Assembly (NCBI GenBank): GCA_009843505.1
Contig: VYDI01000034.1
Location: forward strand, 248,001-312,000
Length of the DNA stretch: 64,000 bases
Source of the DNA: Holophagales bacterium
GTDB taxonomy: Bacteria > Acidobacteriota > Thermoanaerobaculia > Multivoradales > Multivoraceae
Reading direction: 5' to 3'
The notes beneath the pieces were generated by a model. It ran no database searches. It was not told where the DNA came from and was given only the letters and a program-made list of their open reading frames with translations. Numbering within the stretch: position 1 is the stretch's first letter; every line of letters begins with the position of its first letter. The translations under genes and the position numbers were made by a program. Shown here in pieces: positions 44,982-53,729 of this stretch.

Positions 44982-45365
44982 CTAGCTGGTCGGGCCGTCC
45001 AGCGAGGCCAGAAGGTCGAAGTCGCTATCCGCGGACTCAAGCGCAGCGTCGTGACGCGCGGCACACGCGGCAATGAGTACGTCGGTCGCAGGCACCGTGA
45101 CGCCTTGACTGCGAGCCCGTTGCGCCAGGTCGTACGCCGTCCGCCAAACCTCTTCGTCGATGGGAAGTTCCGGTAGTGCCTCGGCAAGGCCGCGAAGCGC
45201 CCTGCGCTCGCGGCCGCCACGGGCGCCGTTCCATAGTTCGAGTTGAACGAGCGGACACCAGCAGGCCGTTCCGGCTCTGAGGGCCTCTTCGACTCGCGCG
45301 TGAACGGTCCGGTCGCCGTCCGGGCGCAGCAGGTGGATCCAGGATGACGTGTCGACGAGAATCAC
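44982..45365 (-). CDS. vapC: PIN-domain toxin VapC
   Basis: 127 residues from the GTG at 45365, 5 nt after the antitoxin stop. The frame extends upstream but overlaps the antitoxin. Active-site acids: D5 (ILVDTSSW), E near 45 (LVQLELWNG), D near 95 (ATDVLIAAC) and D near 115 (ADSDFDLL). Likely an Mg-dependent RNase of a second vapBC module unrelated in sequence to the first. Confidence 0.88.
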   Translation of the reverse strand: MILVDTSSWIHLLRPDGDRTVHARVEEALRAGTACWCPLVQLELWNGARGGRERRALRGLAEALPELPIDEEVWRTAYDLAQRARSQGVTVPATDVLIAACAARHDAALESADSDFDLLASLDGPTS

Positions 45366-45370
45366 GCGCC

Positions 45371-45574
45371 CTAGCCCCGACGACGAAGCGCCTGGAGTTC
45401 CTCGGGGGTCATCAGGTCGTCGCACGTGTCCGCGTAGCGAACCAGCTCCGCCATGCGCATCCGGCGGTTGAAGTCTGTGATCGCCCCGACGATCGCCTCG
45501 CGCTTCGTCTTCGCGTTCGTGAACTTGATGGCATCCTTCAGTTCACGTTCAGGAATATCTACGGTGGTCTTCAT
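45371..45574 (-). CDS. vapB: VapB-type antitoxin
   Basis: 67 residues from ATG 45574. The N-terminal MKTTVDIPERELKDAIKF strand-helix and the following TKREAIVGAITDF helix are a typical VapB ribbon-helix-helix domain; the C-terminus RYADTCDDLMTPEELQALRRRG would bind the toxin. There is no ribosome-binding site; the promoter ends about 7 nt upstream. Confidence 0.87.
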   Translation of the reverse strand: MKTTVDIPERELKDAIKFTNAKTKREAIVGAITDFNRRMRMAELVRYADTCDDLMTPEELQALRRRG

Positions 45575-45581
45575 GATGCCC

Positions 45582-45610
45582 ACACTACGTGTTGAAGGAA
45601 TCCGAGTCAA
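45582..45610 (-). promoter_or_regulatory. vapBC-2 promoter with small palindrome
   Basis: On the minus strand: TTGACT (45605-45610), 17-nt spacer, TAGTGT (45582-45587). The inverted repeat ACAC-TAC-GTGT (45582-45592) covers the -10. The vapB ATG is 8 nt beyond the -10, so the transcript would begin at or beside the start codon (leaderless), as in vapBC-1. Confidence 0.55.
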
Positions 45611-45674
45611 CGACGACTGCCCTCTTCGCATACCCTCCCAAGAAGGTACCGGTGGCAACCGACTGAAACGTCCG

Positions 45675-46871
45675 CTACTCCAGCCCCAACATGGATCCAC
45701 CCGTCAGAAGCTGGTACTCCGTCACCTGCCGGTAGATCTCTCCAGGCCGGAGCACCGTGCTTGGGAACGCCGGCCGATTCGGGGAGTCAGGAAAGTGCTG
45801 GGTTTCGAGGCAGATACCACCTCGGTGGACATACGGGCGGCCGCTCTTTCCGACCAGCGTGCCGTCGAGGAAGTTCCCTGTGTAAACCTGCAGCCCGGGG
45901 GCCGTCGTCTTCACGACCAGCTTCCTGCCACTCGTCGGTTCGACGACGATGGCCGCCACACGCATTTCGCCCTCGTCCTCCGCCGGTCGCAGCACCCAGT
46001 TGTGGTCGTAGCCGCCGCCAAAGCGAAGCTGGTCGAAGTCGTCGTCGATCCGGTCACCGATCAACGCCGCGGTCCGGAAGTCCATCGGCGTGCCTTCGGT
46101 GGACGCGATCTCGCCAGTCGGAATCAACGTGTCGTCCACGGGCGTGTACTGCTCGCTGTTGAGCAGGAGTTCGTGGTCCAGGATGTCGCCCTCGCCCTCC
46201 CCCTTGAGGTTGAAGTACGAGTGGAAGGACAGGTTGACGACGGTGGGCTCGTCGGTCACCGCTTCCGCTTCGATGCGAAGGTCGCCGACCGACGTCAACA
46301 GGTAGCGCACCTGGAAGTCCACGTTGCCCGGGTAGCCCTCCTCGCCATCGGGACTCCGGTACCGGAGCACGACGCCCGCTCCGTCGCTGTTCTCGAACGG
46401 TTCGCCCTCCCAGACCACGCGGCTGAGCCCCTGGATGCCGCCATGGAGGCTGTTCTTCCCGTCGTTCCGGGGCAGGGCGTAGGTCTCGCCGTCGAGAGTG
46501 AAGCGACCCCCGGCGATGCGATTCGCATAGCGCCCGACGACAACGCCGAAGTAGGGGTTCGTGTCCGCGAGATACGAATCGAGGTCGTCGAAGCCGAGCA
46601 CGACATCGGCGAACTCGCCGTCGCGGCCCTGGGCTGTCAGGGACACGATCGCGCCGCCGAGTTCGGCGATCTCGGCCTGGAGCCCCGTCTGCGACGCGAG
46701 ACGGAAAATCTCGACCTCCCTGCCGTCGACTTCGCCCCACGGACGCCTGGTCACCTGCACAATCTCAAGCAGAGCGGCCATCTCTTCGGGCATCTCGGGC
46801 GGAGGATATGTGTACCCACACGCCCCCGCGCCGACGCCGGCCAGGAGAAGGATGGGAACGGGGGACCGCAC
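45675..46871 (-). CDS. galM: Exported aldose 1-epimerase (galactose mutarotase family)
   Basis: 398 residues with a lipobox-like signal (LLLAGVGAGAC, then GYTYPP). GalM landmarks: GRYANRIAGGRF, SLHGG with the conserved His, NLSFHSYFNL (acid His), GYDHNWVL and CLETQHFPDSPN containing the catalytic Glu. Converts alpha to beta anomers of aldoses. The lipoprotein signal places it in the periplasm, in line with other exported sugar-handling enzymes here (sulfatases). It stands alone between the vapBC-2 module and the fumarase gene. Confidence 0.9.
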   Translation of the reverse strand: MRSPVPILLLAGVGAGACGYTYPPPEMPEEMAALLEIVQVTRRPWGEVDGREVEIFRLASQTGLQAEIAELGGAIVSLTAQGRDGEFADVVLGFDDLDSYLADTNPYFGVVVGRYANRIAGGRFTLDGETYALPRNDGKNSLHGGIQGLSRVVWEGEPFENSDGAGVVLRYRSPDGEEGYPGNVDFQVRYLLTSVGDLRIEAEAVTDEPTVVNLSFHSYFNLKGEGEGDILDHELLLNSEQYTPVDDTLIPTGEIASTEGTPMDFRTAALIGDRIDDDFDQLRFGGGYDHNWVLRPAEDEGEMRVAAIVVEPTSGRKLVVKTTAPGLQVYTGNFLDGTLVGKSGRPYVHRGGICLETQHFPDSPNRPAFPSTVLRPGEIYRQVTEYQLLTGGSMLGLE

Positions 46872-46950
46872 GGTCGGGCAGGCAGACTAGCAGCGAGCCT
46901 CCTGTCCAACTTGCTTCGCGGTCGTCCGTCGCGCAGACTCAAGGGCAGCC

Positions 46951-48603
46951 ATGCCTGACTTCCACCACCAGCACATGTTCGAACACGCCGGCGACGAGCC
47001 GGATTATCGCCACCTGACCTCGGACCACGTCCGTGTCGAGTCCGCCGGCGGCCGCGAGACCCTGCACATCGAGCCCGAGGCGTTGCGGCTGATCGCCCGC
47101 GACGCGATGGACGACATCGCTCACCTGTTGCGGGCCAGCCACCTGGAGCAGTTGCGCCGCGTCCTGGACGATCCGGAGTCGTCGGCGAACGACCGCTTCG
47201 TGGCGATGGAGCTACTGAAGAACGCGAACATCGCGGCCGGTCGCGAGCTGCCCGGTTGCCAGGACACCGGCACCGCGATCGTCCTCGGATACAAGGGCCA
47301 GGACGTCTACACCGATTTCGACGACGAGGAGGAACTCTGCCGCGGCATCTTCGACGCCTACCAGGAGCGCAACCTCCGTTACTCCCAGATGGCGCCGCTG
47401 TCGATGTACGAGGAGAAGAACACCGGCACCAACCTGCCCGCCCAGGTCGACCTCTACGCGGCGCGCGGCGACGAGTACCGGTTCCTGTTTGTCGCCAAGG
47501 GCGGCGGCTCGGCGAACAAGTGCTTCCTGTATCAGGAGACGAGGGCGATCCTGAACCCGATCTCGCTGATGAACTTCGTCGACGAGAAGCTCCGTACCCT
47601 CGGCACATCGGCCTGCCCGCCGTACCACATCGCCCTGGTCGTCGGCGGCACCTCGGCCGAGGCGACGATGAAGACGCTCAAGCTAGCGACCTGCCACGCG
47701 CTGGACGACCTCCCGACGAGTGGCAACGAACGCGGCCGCGGCTTTCGCGACCTGGAGATGGAGCAGCAGATCTTCGACCTCTGCACCCGGATCGGCATCG
47801 GCGCGCAGTTCGGCGGCAAGTACTTCGCCCACGACGTACGGGTCATCCGCCTGCCGCGCCACGGCGCCTCGCTGCCGGTCGGCCTCGGAGTGTCCTGTTC
47901 GGCCGACCGCCAGATCCTGGGCCGGATCAACCGCGACGGGATCTTCCTGGAGCAGCTCGAGGAGAACCCGGCCAGGTACCTGCCCGAAATCGACGAGGAC
48001 GAACTCAGCGGCCAGGTCGTCGCCATCGACCTGAACCGGCCGATGGACGAGATTCGGGCCGAGCTCTCGAAGTACCCGGTCGCCACGCGGCTGGCGCTCA
48101 CGGGTCCGATGGTCGTCGCCCGCGACATCGCCCACGCCCGGCTCAAGGAGTTGCTCGACTCGGGGCAGGATCTCCCTCAGTACTTCAAGGACCAGCCGGT
48201 GTACTACGCCGGCCCCGCGAAGAAACCCGAAGGCAAGGCGTCCGGGTCCTTCGGTCCGACAACCGCCGGACGGATGGATCCCTACGTCGACCTGTTCCAG
48301 AGCCACGGCGGCAGCATGGTCATGCTGGCCAAGGGCAACCGCTCACCACAGGTGCGCCGCGCCTGCGAGAGGCACGGCGGCTTCCATCTCGGCTCGATCG
48401 GCGGACCGGCGGCGGCGCTCGCCGAGCAGAGCATCCGGAAGGTCGAGCTGCGCGAGTTCGAGGATCTCGGCATGGAGGCCATCTGGCAGATCGAGGTCGA
48501 GGACTTCCCCGCCTTCATCGTGATCGACGACAAGGGGAACGATTTCTTCTCTCCGTTCGAGAAAACGCGAGCTGTAGCGATCGGAGGCGAAAGAAAAAGC
48601 TAG
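46951..48603 (+). CDS. fumA: Class I fumarate hydratase (iron-sulfur)
   Basis: 550 residues. The N-terminal alpha half and C-terminal beta half of class I fumarases are fused in one chain. The three cluster cysteines are at GCQDTGTA (C103), SACPPY (about 222) and SCSADRQ (about 315). Other blocks are [25 protein letters not shown] and [10 protein letters not shown] with the base region. Interconverts fumarate and malate in the TCA cycle; the [4Fe-4S] cluster is oxygen-sensitive. The last 60 bp are unusually A-rich for this window. Confidence 0.93.
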   Translation: MPDFHHQHMFEHAGDEPDYRHLTSDHVRVESAGGRETLHIEPEALRLIARDAMDDIAHLLRASHLEQLRRVLDDPESSANDRFVAMELLKNANIAAGRELPGCQDTGTAIVLGYKGQDVYTDFDDEEELCRGIFDAYQERNLRYSQMAPLSMYEEKNTGTNLPAQVDLYAARGDEYRFLFVAKGGGSANKCFLYQETRAILNPISLMNFVDEKLRTLGTSACPPYHIALVVGGTSAEATMKTLKLATCHALDDLPTSGNERGRGFRDLEMEQQIFDLCTRIGIGAQFGGKYFAHDVRVIRLPRHGASLPVGLGVSCSADRQILGRINRDGIFLEQLEENPARYLPEIDEDELSGQVVAIDLNRPMDEIRAELSKYPVATRLALTGPMVVARDIAHARLKELLDSGQDLPQYFKDQPVYYAGPAKKPEGKASGSFGPTTAGRMDPYVDLFQSHGGSMVMLAKGNRSPQVRRACERHGGFHLGSIGGPAAALAEQSIRKVELREFEDLGMEAIWQIEVEDFPAFIVIDDKGNDFFSPFEKTRAVAIGGERKS

Positions 48604-48629
48604 AAGACGACCTGTTTCTCCCCAAGAAA

Positions 48630-49991
48630 ATGACTCGAACAGCCAAAATCGTCAGAAAACTCGTCTTCCGGGCGCTGTTTCTCTCGGTTTTCTTCGCCGC
48701 CACAGTCGCGACCGCTCAGCGAGCCACCTACCCGCCCGGAGAATTCGCCGAACGACGTGCGCGCCTCTGCGAACGCCTGGACGGCGGCGCGGTGCTCATG
48801 TTCGCGGAGACGATGCCGCGCTACGGCGCCCGCTTCCGGCAGGACCACGACTTCTTCTATCTGACCGGGTACGAGGGCCGAAACGCCGTTCTGCTGCTCG
48901 AGGTCGACGGCTGCGAGGCCCGCCTCTACCTGCCCCACCAGGGCGATCGGGAGAAGTTCATCGACGGGCCGAACTGGCTCTACGCCCCCGAGCAGGCCGA
49001 AGGCAGCGGGTTCGAGGTCGACCATCTCGCCTACCTGCCCGAGCACCTGGCCCGGCGCCGCGGCCGGATGCCGGGAAAGGGCGGCAAGCTGCTCTGGATG
49101 CGCCTCGGCGAGCGCGACGAACTCGACCTCGCCCGCAGCGAGAAGGGCTTGTACCTCGGCCGTCGCGAGCAGAATCCCTGGGGCGGCCAGCCAACCGAGC
49201 AGGCTCACCAGATCGCGACGATCCGCAGCCGCTACCCCTACGCCGAGCTGCGCGACCTGACGCCGCACCTCGATCGGCTGCGGATGATCAAGACGCCGAG
49301 GGAGATCGAAGTTCTGCGTCGCGCCGGCAAGGTCAGCGCCGACGGCATCGCGGCGGCCATCCGCGCCACCCGCGTCGGCGGCTGGGAGTACGAACTGGAG
49401 GCCGCCGCCAAGCACGTGTTCCTGAAGCACGGCGCCGAGATGGAGGCCTACCCGGCAATCGTGGGCTCGGGCCCGAACGGCCTGATCTGGCACTGGGTCA
49501 GGAACGACCGGCAGCTACAGAACGGCGACCTGGTCGTCATGGACTACGGCGCCTCCTTCGCCTACATGACGATGGACATCACCCGCACCTGGCCGGTCAC
49601 GGGCAAGTTCGACGAAGTCCAGGAGCGCGCCTATCGCGCCGTGCTGGAAGCGCAGAAGGCGATCATCGCCGCCATGCGCCCCGGCGTGACCCGCCGGGAG
49701 ACCACCGCGATCTGTCGCGAGATCTACGACCGCTGGGGCTTCGAGGACAAGCCTGCCCACGGCGCCGGCCACTTCGTCGGCCTCTCGGTCCACGACGTCG
49801 GCGACAACTCCCTGCCCTTCGAGCCGGGCATGGTGATCGCCGTAGAGCCGATCCTCGAGATCCCCGAGCGGAACATCCACATCCGCATCGAGGACACGGT
49901 GCTGATCACCGAAGGCGAGCCGGAGATCCTGAGTGCCGCGGTGCCGAAGGAAGTCGATGCTCTGCTGGCCTTGGGGGGCTCGTCGAGATAG
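48630..49991 (+). CDS. pepP: Exported Xaa-Pro aminopeptidase (M24B)
   Basis: 453 residues from ATG 48630, 26 nt after the fumarase stop. An N-terminal hydrophobic signal (LVFRALFLSVFFAATVATAQ) is followed by an aminopeptidase P N-terminal domain (FRQDHDFFYLTGYEG) and the creatinase-like pita-bread domain. Metal ligands lie in VVMDYG (Asp), TMDITRTW (Asp), GAGHFVGLSVHD (His), IAVEPIL (Glu) and RIEDTVLI (Glu). Removes N-terminal residues before proline from periplasmic peptides. Its 3' end overlaps the convergent hydrolase gene by 86 nt. Confidence 0.9.
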   Translation: MTRTAKIVRKLVFRALFLSVFFAATVATAQRATYPPGEFAERRARLCERLDGGAVLMFAETMPRYGARFRQDHDFFYLTGYEGRNAVLLLEVDGCEARLYLPHQGDREKFIDGPNWLYAPEQAEGSGFEVDHLAYLPEHLARRRGRMPGKGGKLLWMRLGERDELDLARSEKGLYLGRREQNPWGGQPTEQAHQIATIRSRYPYAELRDLTPHLDRLRMIKTPREIEVLRRAGKVSADGIAAAIRATRVGGWEYELEAAAKHVFLKHGAEMEAYPAIVGSGPNGLIWHWVRNDRQLQNGDLVVMDYGASFAYMTMDITRTWPVTGKFDEVQERAYRAVLEAQKAIIAAMRPGVTRRETTAICREIYDRWGFEDKPAHGAGHFVGLSVHDVGDNSLPFEPGMVIAVEPILEIPERNIHIRIEDTVLITEGEPEILSAAVPKEVDALLALGGSSR

Positions 49992-51201
49992 CGACTGTTC
50001 GCGACGCGGGGTCATGGCCGCTCGGCAGTCGCACCGTCACATCCTCGTTCTCCCCGGACAGCTCCGTGGCGAGATAGTCGGCCGCTCTCTTGCGCTCGGC
50101 TGCCTCCGCGGCGAACCGGCTCTCGAAGAACGAGAAGGCGGCGAGAGTCGTCAGCATCTGCTGGCGTGCCGGCCGCATCGACCGCACGCTCGGAAGGGGA
50201 TCGCACAGCCTGCCGCCCTGATCTCGGGCCACCCCCTGGTCGAGGCCTCCGAGCCCGGGCACATCGCCCAGATCGGCGTCTTCCGTCACCGCGCCCATGA
50301 GGGCGCCACACGCCAGCGTGTCGCCGTGCCTGGACCAACGGGAGGTATAGCGGGCGATGTCGGCGAACCCGACGTGTGAACCATCCTTGAGCGTGACCAG
50401 CCCGCTGCGCGGCGCGCGCTCCGGCAGCGAGGCCGCGTTCTCCGGGTACGGCACGATGGCGTCGGCGTCGCCGGCGATCATCAGGAACGGCACCTCGGCC
50501 GTCTCGAAGAAAGCCGGCGTGAACATGGCGCTGGGTCCCGCGATCGACACGGCAGCCCCGATCCGATCGTCCCGGAGCTCCGGATGGAAAGCGGCAAGCG
50601 TACTGGTCATGCCGCCGAGAGACAGCCCCATCACGCCGATGCGCTCCGGGTCGATGGTCCCGAAGAACTCGTGGTTCGAATCGTCGTTCCAGCGCAGCAA
50701 CCTGTCGATCAGGAACCGCACGTCGCCCGGCTGGTGAGCCACGTCGTCGAAACGCGGCCCGCCGGGACTCGCGAAGTTGGTCAGCGGATAGTCGGCGGCG
50801 ACGAAGAAGTAGCCATGCCTGGCGAAGTGCCGCGCCAGATAGGCACCTTCCGACCGCCTGGACATGAAGCCGTGGCTGTAGACGATCAACGGAAAGCCGT
50901 TCGCCGGCCGGCCCTCCCGCGCAACCCCGCGCGCGTTCGCATTCGTCGGATAGCTGATCGAGGTCACGAGCCGCCGCTCGTCCGAGCCGGCGAAGTCGTT
51001 GTTCGCCTGCGTCGGGCGGTTCCGGTCGACGAACGTGGTGTCCAGTTTCTTGACCTGGTGCGGCCCCCGCGCGAGGACCTCACGGCTCGCCTGACCCTCC
51101 GGCGTGTCGACGCCGGCGGTAGCGAAGAAAAGGCCGACCGCACAGGCCAGCATCAAAACCAGGCCGAGCGCGGCTATTGCGACGATCTTCAGGACTCTCA
51201 T
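49906..51201 (-). CDS. Exported alpha/beta hydrolase (dienelactone hydrolase-like)
   Basis: 431 residues from ATG 51201. A hydrophobic N-terminus (VAIAALGLVLMLACAVGLFF) anchors or exports it. The fold shows YSHGFMSRRS (oxyanion), GLSLGGMTS with the nucleophile Ser, GDADAIVPYPEN with the acid Asp and DGSHVGF with the base His. The final 28 residues are encoded antisense to the aminopeptidase and are low in hydrophobic content, so they may be an extension rather than part of the fold. Likely a periplasmic esterase or lipase. Confidence 0.82.
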   Translation of the reverse strand: MRVLKIVAIAALGLVLMLACAVGLFFATAGVDTPEGQASREVLARGPHQVKKLDTTFVDRNRPTQANNDFAGSDERRLVTSISYPTNANARGVAREGRPANGFPLIVYSHGFMSRRSEGAYLARHFARHGYFFVAADYPLTNFASPGGPRFDDVAHQPGDVRFLIDRLLRWNDDSNHEFFGTIDPERIGVMGLSLGGMTSTLAAFHPELRDDRIGAAVSIAGPSAMFTPAFFETAEVPFLMIAGDADAIVPYPENAASLPERAPRSGLVTLKDGSHVGFADIARYTSRWSRHGDTLACGALMGAVTEDADLGDVPGLGGLDQGVARDQGGRLCDPLPSVRSMRPARQQMLTTLAAFSFFESRFAAEAAERKRAADYLATELSGENEDVTVRLPSGHDPASRTVAISTSPPRPAEHRLPSAPRHSGSPARLR

Positions 51202-51271
51202 TGCCGCACCCCGATTCCTGCTACCCACGGCGAAGCCGCATCAACGTGGCACCCGCGGACCGCCAACAGTG

Positions 51272-51309
51272 ATTGCAATGTAGGCGCTGTCATTGTAGCC
51301 TCCTCGCTC
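51272..51309. promoter_or_regulatory. Candidate operator region of the FitAB-like module
   Basis: The 108-bp divergent gap between the hydrolase and the antitoxin contains a perfect ATTGCAAT palindrome (51272-51279) and an inverted CAATG/CATTG pair (51276-51280 and 51291-51295). TTGCAA may be a -35; a good -10 at correct spacing is not evident. Confidence 0.3.
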
Positions 51310-51561
51310 ATGGGCCAGCTTACTATCCGCAACGTCGACGAAGCGGTCGTGCAGGCTTTGCGCCGCAGAGCAGCGGCTGCCGGCCGTTCAACCGAGGAAG
51401 AAGCTCGCCGCTCACTCGCGATGGCCGTCGGGGTCGATCGCGAAGCGGCACGGGCTCGCCTTGACGCCGTCCGTGCAGCAATAGCGCACGACGACGATGA
51501 ACCCGTCGAGCAACTGGTTCGGAAACTGCGGGACGGAAGAGCCCACGACATCTCCGGCTGA
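51310..51561 (+). CDS. FitA-like ribbon-helix-helix antitoxin
   Basis: 83 residues from ATG 51310; the frame continues upstream only as an overlap with the opposite gene. The N-terminus LTIRNVDEAVVQALRRRAAAAGRSTEEEARRSL is the Arc-type FitA fold (strand, helix, turn, helix). The C-terminal tail with IAHDDDEPVEQ is acidic. It is 6 nt upstream of a PIN-domain toxin. Confidence 0.85.
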   Translation: MGQLTIRNVDEAVVQALRRRAAAAGRSTEEEARRSLAMAVGVDREAARARLDAVRAAIAHDDDEPVEQLVRKLRDGRAHDISG

Positions 51562-51567
51562 CCCGTC

Positions 51568-51984
51568 TTGCCGCTCCAACGCGTCGTCGTTGACGCCAGC
51601 GCCGCCCTGAAGTGGGTTCTCGAAGAGGAAGGCAGCCCTGACGCCCTCGAGTTGCTGGGCCAGGATGTCCTTCACGCCCCGGACTTCCTGCTGCTGGAAG
51701 TAGCGAACGTCCTCCGAACGAAGGTCCGCCGAGGCGCTCTGTCACGATCCGACGCCGACGCCGCCTTTCGGACGCTGGCCGCCGTACCGATGGCTCTGAC
51801 ACCGCTGGCCGAACTCATTCGTCCGGCCCGTAGCTTGGCTTTCGCGCTGGATCTGACCGTGTACGACGCCGTCTACGCGGCGCTGGCCCAACAACTCGAC
51901 TGCCCGCTAGCAACCGCGGACAGGACGCTCGCCGCGGCCATGACGGCCGCGGGACTAGCCGGTTCAGCGCAACTTGTCCGCTAG
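51568..51984 (+). CDS. PIN-domain toxin (FitB/VapC-like)
   Basis: 138 residues from a TTG start. Acidic PIN residues: D9 (VVVDASAALKW), E about 45 (LLLEVANVLR), D about 97 (LTVYDAVYAALA) and D about 117 (LATADRTL). The SAALKW pattern is common in the VapC/FitB family. Weak start codon and 6-nt spacing suggest coupled, low-level translation. Confidence 0.87.
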   Translation: MPLQRVVVDASAALKWVLEEEGSPDALELLGQDVLHAPDFLLLEVANVLRTKVRRGALSRSDADAAFRTLAAVPMALTPLAELIRPARSLAFALDLTVYDAVYAALAQQLDCPLATADRTLAAAMTAAGLAGSAQLVR

Positions 51985-52003
51985 CAGCCGGCGTTGAGCG
52001 CGC

Positions 52004-53275
52004 TCAGCGCTGGAGAACCCCCTCCCTGACGAGTCGCGCCACAAGGGTCAGCTTTCCCTCGGCATCCAGGCAGTCGGGCAGGTCCTCGATGACGAACTCG
52101 TCAGCCGTCGTCGCGAACTGAAGCGCCGGCCACACGCCGGCCGGCAGCCTGATCTCACGGCCACCGAACCGGAGGAGGCACGTTTCCCTGTCCGTCACGG
52201 CTTCCGTGAGCAGACCGGCTCGGCGCCTTACCCGCGAGCGGGGCGTCAGCCGGTCTCCGTGGAGCCGCTGGCTGAGCAGGTCGGTGAACAGAGGGACGTC
52301 GGCGGCCAGGACCTCGTCCGCGAAGCGGCGCCACACGACCTCGGCATCGAATCGCGACTGCACGAACGCCAGCTTCTCGCCGAACAGGCGCTCTCGCTCG
52401 GCCAGGGGGAATTCCTCACGAGCGAACTCGCGAGGGAGATTCCGCCGCAGCGATTCTTCCTCGAGCGCCGCCGCGGTGACACTTTCGACGAGGAACTCGG
52501 CCCATGTGAACGCCGTGAGCCCGAGCGTGATGTGCAACGACGTCTGCCCTGTCGAACGGGCCGAGTGCATCAGACCTCGTGGGATGTAAAGGGCGCTGCC
52601 CGGGCCGAGTTCGAGCTCGTCGGTGACGTCGCCGGGAGGCGTACCGCGTTCGAAACCCTGGCCCCGGAGTGGCAGTTTCACCTTGGTGTCGTAGATCGAC
52701 CAGCGCTTGGTGCCGCTGATCTGCAGTACGAAGACGTCGTGGGTGTCCCAATGCGGGGCGAAGCCCTGCTCCTCGGGCGGCGTGAGATACACGTTGGTCT
52801 GTGCCCGCGACGAGAAGCGCCGTCCGAGCGCGCCGCACAGCCGGGCCAGCGTCGGTACGCGCGTCTGAAGCTGGTTGAAGATGATGGTCGCGCCGTCGTC
52901 GAAGTGCCTGGCGACCTCAAGCGGCTGGACCCTGCCGGCGTCGTTCGCGTACTCACGGGAGGCAACGTCGCCGTCGGCACGAACCAGCTTGATGTCGCGA
53001 TGACCGGCCGAGTGGGTGCCGAGCACGGTGTCGAGGTCGCTCACCGAGAGCAGCCCGGCGTAGTACGCCGGCGCGTTGCGCCGGATGTGAAGAAACCGCT
53101 GCTCGTAGTAGTCGTTTTCGAACTCCGCCGGCGGCAGCGGATCGAGGAGCCAAGCGTACCAGTCGCGGTCGTGACGTCCGACCGCCCGCGGACGGGCGCT
53201 CGGACCGTGACGCTGGTGACGCGCGGACGCGCCGCCAGGGTTCGTCGATCCCGGCCCGGTGTGGTCCGTCGTCAT
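52004..53275 (-). CDS. JmjC/cupin_4 Fe(II)/2-oxoglutarate oxygenase
   Basis: 423 residues from ATG 53275 (GGGAG ribosome-binding site); the frame extends to a GTG at 53353. Counting from ATG 53275, the Fe ligands are H175 and D177 in APHWDTHDVFVL, and H237 in GLMHSARS; a basic residue for 2-oxoglutarate follows in QISGTKRW. The DPLPPAEFENDYYEQRFLHIRR opening is typical of ROXA/MINA-like ribosomal oxygenases (cupin_4). The C-terminal half is a winged-helix-like dimer/substrate region. Known members hydroxylate Arg or His of ribosomal proteins; others in the family modify peptides. The divergent small repeat protein is a possible alternative substrate. Confidence 0.85.
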   Translation of the reverse strand: MTTDHTGPGSTNPGGASARHQRHGPSARPRAVGRHDRDWYAWLLDPLPPAEFENDYYEQRFLHIRRNAPAYYAGLLSVSDLDTVLGTHSAGHRDIKLVRADGDVASREYANDAGRVQPLEVARHFDDGATIIFNQLQTRVPTLARLCGALGRRFSSRAQTNVYLTPPEEQGFAPHWDTHDVFVLQISGTKRWSIYDTKVKLPLRGQGFERGTPPGDVTDELELGPGSALYIPRGLMHSARSTGQTSLHITLGLTAFTWAEFLVESVTAAALEEESLRRNLPREFAREEFPLAERERLFGEKLAFVQSRFDAEVVWRRFADEVLAADVPLFTDLLSQRLHGDRLTPRSRVRRRAGLLTEAVTDRETCLLRFGGREIRLPAGVWPALQFATTADEFVIEDLPDCLDAEGKLTLVARLVREGVLQR

Positions 53276-53419
53276 CTGGGCGCTCCCTGCGTCGTGGCCC
53301 ATCGTGGTTCGTTCTCGCGCATCGGCTCCGGCAGTCGGGTCGCCGCTTGACACCCAAGGCCTGCATCCCTACTATACCGGACTCATTCGGTCCCAGTTTC
53401 CAAACGCAGGAGCAACGTC

Positions 53420-53704
53420 ATGGGTAGATCGGAAAACAGCGAGCCTGGAGCGAATCGTCCCGCCACGCCGATGTCGCTGACGGACGGAGACATCACCACT
53501 GTCCGGGTCGATCGCCGCTCGTTTCTTTCTCGCGCGGTCGCGGTCGGATCGCTCGCGGCGGCCGCCGTCGTGACGACGGCCTGCCCCGGCGGGACCGACT
53601 CCGACGGCGAGGGCGACGCCGCTGCCCAGGCCGAATCCGAGCAGGCGACCGACTCCGACCAGGCAACCGACTCCGACCAGGCAACCGACTCCGACCAGCA
53701 GTAG
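53420..53704 (+). CDS. Small Tat-exported acidic-repeat lipoprotein
   Basis: 94 residues from ATG 53420 (CAGGAG ribosome-binding site 8 nt upstream). A Tat motif (VDRRSFLSRAVAVGS) is followed by a hydrophobic stretch and a lipobox (VTTAC, then PGGTD). The mature chain is only about 40 residues, acidic, and ends in three QATDSD units. No family is recognised. It is divergent from a cupin_4 oxygenase and 25 nt upstream of a PepSY membrane protein. Asp/Ser-rich repeats could bind metal ions; they could also be hydroxylated by the oxygenase. Function unknown. Confidence 0.7.
   Translation: MGRSENSEPGANRPATPMSLTDGDITTVRVDRRSFLSRAVAVGSLAAAAVVTTACPGGTDSDGEGDAAAQAESEQATDSDQATDSDQATDSDQQ
53642..53695 (+). 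repeat. 18-bp tandem repeat (3 copies) in the acidic lipoprotein gene
   Basis: Three in-frame 18-nt units begin at 53642, 53660 and 53678, encoding QATDSD each. Copies 2 and 3 are identical and copy 1 differs at one base (GCG for GCA), a sign of recent slippage expansion. Confidence 0.9.
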
Positions 53705-53729
53705 GAGCGCTCGCGGCGCTACTCGGGGC

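Noticed and set aside
47256..48629. N-terminal extension of the Xaa-Pro aminopeptidase
   Set aside because: Shadow inside the fumarase gene; the signal peptide begins at ATG 48630.
53642..53695. Tandem repeats as a possible CRISPR array
   Set aside because: Units are contiguous, 18 nt, in-frame and without spacers, so this is a coding repeat.
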